Shown piece after piece: positions 58,105 to 64,000 of a stretch of DNA of 64,000 bases. The stretch is taken from the NCBI GenBank assembly GCA_947034885.2, contig OX344754.2, positions 26,409,369-26,473,368 on the forward strand, written 5' to 3'. Within the stretch, counting starts at the first letter, position 1. Each line of letters begins with the position of its first letter. This DNA is from Thuidium tamariscinum. Lineage: Eukaryota; Streptophyta; Bryopsida; Hypnales; Thuidiaceae. The position numbers and the translations under genes are program-made. Under the pieces are notes generated by a model, which was not told the origin of the DNA, did no database searches, and saw only the letters and a list, made by a program, of their open reading frames with translations.

Positions 58105-58330
58105 CTGCAGCTGATACACTGAGGGATTACCTTGCTTCAATGATTAGACTCTAGCCTTGAACCTTCGAAAGAGGCTTCTTGCGGATGTTTTGGTTCATTG
58201 AAGGGCAAGAACCTTGCTTTGAGGGGGTTTAAAAACCCTCTCATAGTAGGTAGCATTGTCATAACTTTTTCCTTGTTACTGGATTCTTGGATCGATTTTT
58301 TGGGGGTGAAACTCATTGTGGATTCACACC

Positions 58331-60820
58331 ATGGTTGTCCCAGGTGGTGGTCAAGGTCGGCACGATACGCGTAGGGCTACAAAAGATTGGGACCCTTGGC
58401 TTGTACCATGCGTTCCAAATGATCAATCATCCTATTCTCGGAAATGCGTGTTTTGCGGGTGGAGCAAAGTCTTTGTGCGGAAAAGGGCATTTAGTCACTT
58501 TGGATATGGTGGCTCGGCAACAGCAGACCGTTGTCCAAAAATCCCTAGAAGTGCACGTGAAAAGTTTAGGACTTGCGACGGAAGCGTTCCAAAAGCCATG
58601 AGTTTTGAAGAATTGTTTGAAACACCATTTGTGGGCAATGAGGCCATTGGTGCGGCACAATCCCTCATTCAAGAAGTAGAGGGTGGTGAGGTGGGTGGTT
58701 CTTCAAATCCAACGGGTCCAATAGGCCCGACAAACCCTACCCCAGATTCAGTGGATTCTACTCCAAGTACGGTTGACAGAACAGGAAGTCGCCCTGTGGT
58801 TTCTCGTCAAAGAAGTATGGATGAAGCATTACAAATAGGCTTGAGACAAAAGTTGGATGCGACATGGGCTTCATTTTTTTATGAAGCCAATATTGCATTC
58901 AACGTCACGCGACACCCTGCATTTATAAATGCAGTGAAGGAAACTGCAGCAGTTGGAATTTTATATCGTCCACCAGCATTCAACGCGTTGCGAACCAGAA
59001 TGATTGATGTGAAAAAAGAAGTTGTCCAAAAAATGGTCAATGACCGGACAAAGAACTCTATTGCGCAATATGGAGCAACTATTTGTTCAGATGGGTGGTC
59101 AGATACCAATAGGCGACCGTTGATGAACGTGATGCTCGTTTGTCCAGCAGGGTATGTGTTTTTGGGATTGGAGGATAGTACGGGAGCAAAGAAGGACATT
59201 GCCTACACGACAGCTTTAATGTCGAAGTACATAGACAAGGCCGGTCCTTCAAATATTGTACAATTGTGTACAGACAATGCTTCAGTAATGATTGGAACTA
59301 TGTCATGTTTGTTACTGAAATATCCCCACATGTACAAACAAGGGTGTGCGACTCACATCTTGGATTTGCTTTTGGAAGATTGGGGAAAGTCTCAAACGAT
59401 GAAGGATTTGGTAAGCGAGTGTAGGACAATGGTGAAGCATATCAGGAAATACCATTTCACTATGGCTTTGTTTCGGAAACATTCTCCAAACAAAATGCTT
59501 AGGCTGCCTACTTTGACACGGTTTGCCACCAATTTCCTTATGGTAGACCGTCTGCTCGATTGCAAACAAGCTTTGCAAACCGTGGTTGCAGATGACGCTT
59601 ACATGACGTTCGAGTTCAGTTTGCAGAATCGAACTAATGGAGGTACCATTAGGCGCAAAGCAATGGATGTTCGGCTAAACATTCATTCTGAAAGGTTTTG
59701 GTCAAAATGCAAGAATTTCGTGTTTATGATAGAGCCAGTACTCATTGCTCTACAACACTTTGATGGCAAAAAACCAGCAATGCCAAAAGCTTGGATGATA
59801 ATGTTCGAGTTGAAGAAACACGTGTATGCTCTCAGGGATCCTCCATTTCTTTTAGACCCTGTGGTTGCAACGCGTTACGAGAAGAAATTTGAAGCTCGTT
59901 GGAAGTTAATGCGAACGGACCTCCACTATGCAAGAGCACTTTTGAATCCATTTTTGGCAGGAGTAGAAGAAATTCAAAACGATGGGGCGGCCAAAGCAGC
60001 TTTAAATCGAGTCATACGAAAACTAGCTCCATCATTAGGAGTTTCAGTGGTCGTGGCAATGCAAGAGCTTGTCCAATTTGAAGAGAAGACAAGGCCATTT
60101 GATCCCCGAGAAGAGGTTCTCGACATCACAGAGACCAATTTAGAACCCCATCAATGGTAGAATCATGTAGGCGGCGATGCTCTTCCGAAGATTGCAAAGA
60201 GAATTCTAGAGTTGACTTGTTCAGTATCTTCATGTGAACGAAACTGGAGCATGTATTCATTCGTGCACAGTAAAACGCGAAATCGTTTGACCACAAAGAA
60301 GGCTCAAGATTTGGTGTACATTTATGCTAACTGCCACTTGGAACATCAAAAGCGTGGGTACAATGCTGCTCAATTTTATGAAAGGGTCCTCGTGGATGGA
60401 GACACTGATGAAGAGAGGGACGAGCCTATGCCTTCAGGATCGGAGGACGAGGGTTATTTTGATTTTATCGAAGATAATTTAGTCCGAAGAGAAGAAGAAG
60501 ATCTCTTGCGCGATCACAATGAATGGGCAGATATGGTCCCACCTCCACCAAGTCCACCGCGATATCGATATGGAAACACATTTGCAAGTGGCAATGATGC
60601 GGAAGGTGTTGCTGAGGAAGAACTTTTTCGTTCTCCAGAGTGGAACCCTGATGATGCGTGGGTCGGAAATTGGGGCACAATTTCACCACGAACTGCGGCA
60701 AGAACACCTTCTCACAACAACGAACAAGCAGATAATCAAATGCCTGCCTCAGATGTTCAAGAAACATCTCCAGTACCTAACTTCCCTAACCGCATGAGAG
60801 GTGTAATTGTTCTCCTCTAA
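58331..60820 (+). pseudogene. hAT-superfamily transposase, one in-frame stop
   Basis: The intronless frame has 830 codons from ATG 58331 (chosen because it precedes the zinc-finger region), broken by TAG at 60158-60160. Domains in order: a BED-type finger (C39-x2-C42, H56, C68); a DUF659-like region (PPAFNALRTRMID, SDGWSD, CTDNASVMIG, CATHILDLLLED); a helical middle; and the hAT dimerisation region (SSCERNWSMYSFVHSKTRNRL minus its first S). The stop lies in the QWWNHVGG position, where a Trp (TGG to TAG) is expected. A long acidic C-terminal tail is extra for the family. It would act in the nucleus on hAT termini, which I could not identify. Confidence 0.88.
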
Positions 60821-60841
60821 TTCCCCTCCTAGCCTTAGTTG

Positions 60842-63144
60842 TCACGCAGTCCAGATGTATGATGGAGTCATAACATGTGTCGCCATTGCAGCGCCCGTGG
60901 CCTTCGTGGCCTCTGCTATGACCGTCGGCCCTGATAGGTTCTTCCGTTTGACGACTGTGTTGCCGGAGCGACTGCGACTAGTCGATGGGTTTCTGGTCGA
61001 GGAACTGACGTTGATGGGGACAACACCCGGAGGAATGCCTGCAGGTGCACGAGTGGGAGCGCCAGCAGGGGAACGAGGAGGTGTACTTCTTCGCGCTGAC
61101 CGCGCGCTTGGGTCTCCGTTGCTGCTGTCGTCCGCTTCTTCAGTTGAAATGTCCATGAAGTTGGTGTGTTCCGTGTCACTGGTGTCGTTGTCCGCTTGTG
61201 GATTCGCATGCTCCTGTCGCCCCCCCACATTAGTGTCTTCCACCGATCGCAGGTCTCGGGCATGTGGTGGTTGCACTCCAGCTGTGCGGCCATGCCACTC
61301 ATGCATTGTGTAGATTGATATTTTAATAGTATGAAAACTATTGAAAATATCTATAGTAGAGTTCGTTCGCAGGGAGGAAGGAATCGGCCAATAGATAAAC
61401 CTAAGAATAACTATTGCTGTTAATTCCTAAGGATTGCACAATAGAAAGATAAGGAAAACACTCAATTGATCCCAATCTCACAATAGACATAACCCATAGC
61501 TATATTATAATTAAACCAGATGAGACTTATCTATTGTTTTGGCCTTCATTCCATAGCTCTGACTTTCTTCCATTCCAGCCAGTGTAATCTTTAATTGATT
61601 CTTTAAAACTTGACTGCATCATCCATTGCTCCAATTGTCCAGCATGTCTTCTTACACCAATTGATTCACCAAGTATTCTTTTCTTTAATTCACCAATTGA
61701 TTCCTCTCAAATAACTTCACAGTCACTATAGAAATTCTCAATGGTACACAGCAATTCAGAACCATAGGATACTCTCTCTTTCACTGATTCTATAGATTTA
61801 TTCCATATGAGCCATTGCATCAAATATGCACAATTGCAAAATGAGTCTATAGACCTGTCTAAATTCACCAACCCTATGCACTATAGCATACTTCCTCTCT
61901 CATTGGTACTATAGATCCATCTCATGCTGGCCATCTCATCAGACTCACAATTGTAAAACAAAATCTATAAATCCATTGACATCCACCAACCATATCTGCT
62001 ATAGTTCCATACTCCAGCCAACACATCCATCACCATGGTTTCTTACAATAGCAATCCAGCACTCCATACATAATTCACAATTGACATACCATTAATTCCA
62101 TTCACATACATCTCATAAATCCAGCACAATAGACCAAATATTTCATTACACACAATCACACACAAACAATAGATTTTCAATTCAACTCCGATTGTATTTC
62201 ACCACTGAAAAGTACAATTGATCCTCTCCATTCAGCACCACAACCTCTCTCTGTAAAACTATAGATTCAGCCCACTCACTTAAACATAAGAACTATAGAC
62301 ACCACAGCCTTATCACCCAAACACAATTGCTAACACCAGAACTATCGCTCTCCACACACACTGCCGGCCTCCACTGCCGCAGGAGCTCTGGCTTCTTCCA
62401 GACTGAGTACTATTGTCCTCCTCCGCTCCACTTCACCTAAAAATCAATAGCTAACTACCACAACCGCCAGACAATAGATTCCTTCCTAAGACTCAATAGC
62501 ATTCATCCCTTGCTAAACATCCATTTTTCAACTATTGATGATAAAACACCATGAAGTCAATTTCTATTGGTAAAAGCCAAGCATTAACCTCTCAAGTACT
62601 ATAGACCCACAAAAAATTGGAAAACTACCAAAAATCAAGCACTATGTTTTTTTTTCCTATAATTTCTATGACTACACATTGCATGGAAGAAATCACGTCG
62701 GAACTGTCAAGGTAAGTTCAGTGTTGTCCTTTCAGTGGCATCGATGTCCTAGAAGAAAGCGAAGTCCCGACTAGTTGTGTTGCAGAAGTCCGCAATTCTT
62801 TTGTAGTCGGGCAGGATTTGGTTCCACTTGGTTTTGCAAGACTGCCAATCTCGAGGATGTAAGGTGATTCCAGTGCCGATCACTTCTTCGGAGATGAGTT
62901 GCCATTTCGTGGCCTCAGGTACCATGAGCGCTCTTGGGTCAGCGGCTTCCAGCTCTGCAATGTGTTGGTTCCGTTTGGCTCGAATGAGTGCCAGCACTTC
63001 CTGAGGGTTCCAATTGGGAGCACGCTCCTTCTGTGCTCGCTTGGGTTGGCTCGGACCAACCTCGTTGGCGTTGCTATTCACTGGAGTCTCCTACTGTGGT
63101 GCAGCGGCACCTCTGGACTGTTCGGATGGTGTGCCGGACGACAT
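60842..63144 (-). pseudogene. Harbinger Myb/SANT-like partner gene, interrupted
   Basis: The start is ATG 63144. An in-frame TAG at 63091-63093 follows a Ser/Ala-rich leader. Next is a trihelix/Myb-like domain (NWNPQEVLALIRAKRNQHI, WQLISEEV, RDWQSCKTKWNQILPDYKRI). Then come a stop at 62749-62751 with an apparent small frameshift and TERTTLNLP...QFRRDFFHAM. A 1.37-kb insertion (61307-62678) cuts the gene, which resumes with EWHGRTAGVQPPHARD. The Ser/Arg-rich C-terminus ends at 60842. This matches the second gene of PIF/Harbinger elements, whose product helps the transposase bind DNA and enter the nucleus. No transposase of its own is seen in the window. Confidence 0.75.
61301..62684. mobile_element. 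1.37-kb insertion with CTATAGA/CAATAGA motif array
   Basis: It is bounded by TGTGTAG (61307) and CTACACA (to 62678), with flanks ATGCAT and TTGCAT, an imperfect 6-bp duplication. Removing it joins the two halves of the Myb-like gene. Its interior is non-coding and carries over 20 copies of (C/A)(A/T)ATAGA or CTATAG at intervals of about 30-80 bp. Superfamily unknown. Confidence 0.65.
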
Positions 63145-64000
63145 GGCAGTGAAAGCGGATGGTGCTGTGGCTGCGTAGAACACGGCAGTCACTGCTTCAG
63201 TACATAGCGGTGAGCATGTCACGACTTCCACGAACTTGGTATCAAAGTAGATGAGAGCAGCGCGCAATTGGGATTTGTGAAAGCCGTCAAGTGGGTTTCC
63301 ACTATGAAGAAGTTCTGGAATGCATGAACGAAGCGCGAGAAACAGTACCTGATGCAGCGCGTGCAATTGGCCTCACGGGCGTAGTCGGCCTCGCCAGTGC
63401 AGTGTGCCTGTGCAGCGTACCTCGCTTGTTCATATTGAGTCGCTAGCAATGCTGCATGTGCATGGCCAATCAAGCATGCCATTCACTTTGACTTCGACGG
63501 TAATCTCACAGAAAATCACATGACAGTCGTCTTGTCTTGCTCTTAGAAGACGTTCTGAACATCGGGCTCTACCAAGAGAAGGGCAGCATTCGCATTGCAT
63601 GAGTGGGGCCGCAGCCTCAATCGTGCATTTGCGATGCCCGCACTCGTAGTCCAACAAGAACGGCATGTGCTCACGACACCGTTAGTCACTTTCATGACCG
63701 CATGCAGCAATTCACGAAGAACGAATTCGCCATCGCGAATCGCAGCATCTGCACAGCAAGCAAGCAAGCAATGGGCGTTCTACAATGAATTTCAAGTACG
63801 CACACACTGCCATCCACTGCAATGCTGCAATTCTGAAATCGAAATCAGTGAAAAGGACATGCACAGAACAGCGTCCTGCAAACTTACTTCGTATAGGGAG
63901 GTCGTCGATGTGATCTTCTTCCACAAATTCACGCGTCGGCGCTTCTGCATTCCACTATCCACTAATCTCTCTGAACACACAGTGCAAGCAGATGCTGTGC
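63145..64000. other. GC-richer region upstream of the Myb-like gene
   Basis: Several overlapping minus-strand frames (63219-63482, 63430-63666, 63543-63767) have Cys/Ala-rich translations without a recognisable domain. This is probably the 5' region and end of the same Harbinger element, which continues beyond the window. Confidence 0.35.

Overview
The window looks like transposon-rich intergenic DNA from a large plant (streptophyte) nuclear genome. The reasons are AT-rich spacers, plant-type CACTA, PIF/Harbinger and hAT elements, an LTR element, many short inverted-repeat elements, one gene with GT-AG introns, telomere-like TTTAGGG motifs and paired W-boxes. I cannot name the species; a charophyte or seed-free land plant is a guess. 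I see no tRNA, rRNA, CRISPR array or prokaryotic feature.

Layout. 1-7.6 kb: AT-rich DNA with at least three ~730-bp inverted-repeat elements, a retroposon tail and a SINE-like insertion, both with target duplications. 7.7-17.5 kb: a three-level nest. A 3.8-kb LTR-type element (9134-12939, duplication GGAAG) lies in a 6.8-kb CACTA element (8957-15747, duplication TTA), which interrupts a PIF/Harbinger transposase gene. 17.5-29.6 kb: three intronless genes (18.1 +, 24.0 -, 28.8 -), each behind a GC-rich array of the motif GGGCGACCGCGGGT. Two belong to one unrecognised family and the third is a protein-kinase-like gene. 32.7-42.5 kb: an apparently non-coding 9.8-kb element bounded by a 9-bp duplication and inverted ends that carry the same motif. 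It holds a foldback element, a 162-bp minisatellite and a degenerate ~220-bp satellite. 42.7-52 kb: two convergent, apparently spliced genes, one of them transposase-like with three exons that join in frame. 53.4 kb: a third member of the unknown family. 58.3 kb: a hAT transposase gene behind the same type of array. 60.8-63.1 kb: a Harbinger Myb/SANT-like gene split by a 1.37-kb insertion.

The main unifying observation is that five intronless, otherwise dissimilar genes (three of an unknown WCH family, one kinase-like, one hAT transposase) share one upstream layout. Copies of ACCCGCGGTCGCCC, in the same orientation relative to the gene next to the coding side, are followed by TATAAA or CTTAAG and then the ATG. 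Nearly every long reading frame is interrupted by isolated in-frame TAG or TGA codons that fit C-to-T (or G-to-A) transitions from CGA, CAG or TGG. This is what decay of methylated mobile DNA would leave. Only the gene at 22500-23996 is uninterrupted.
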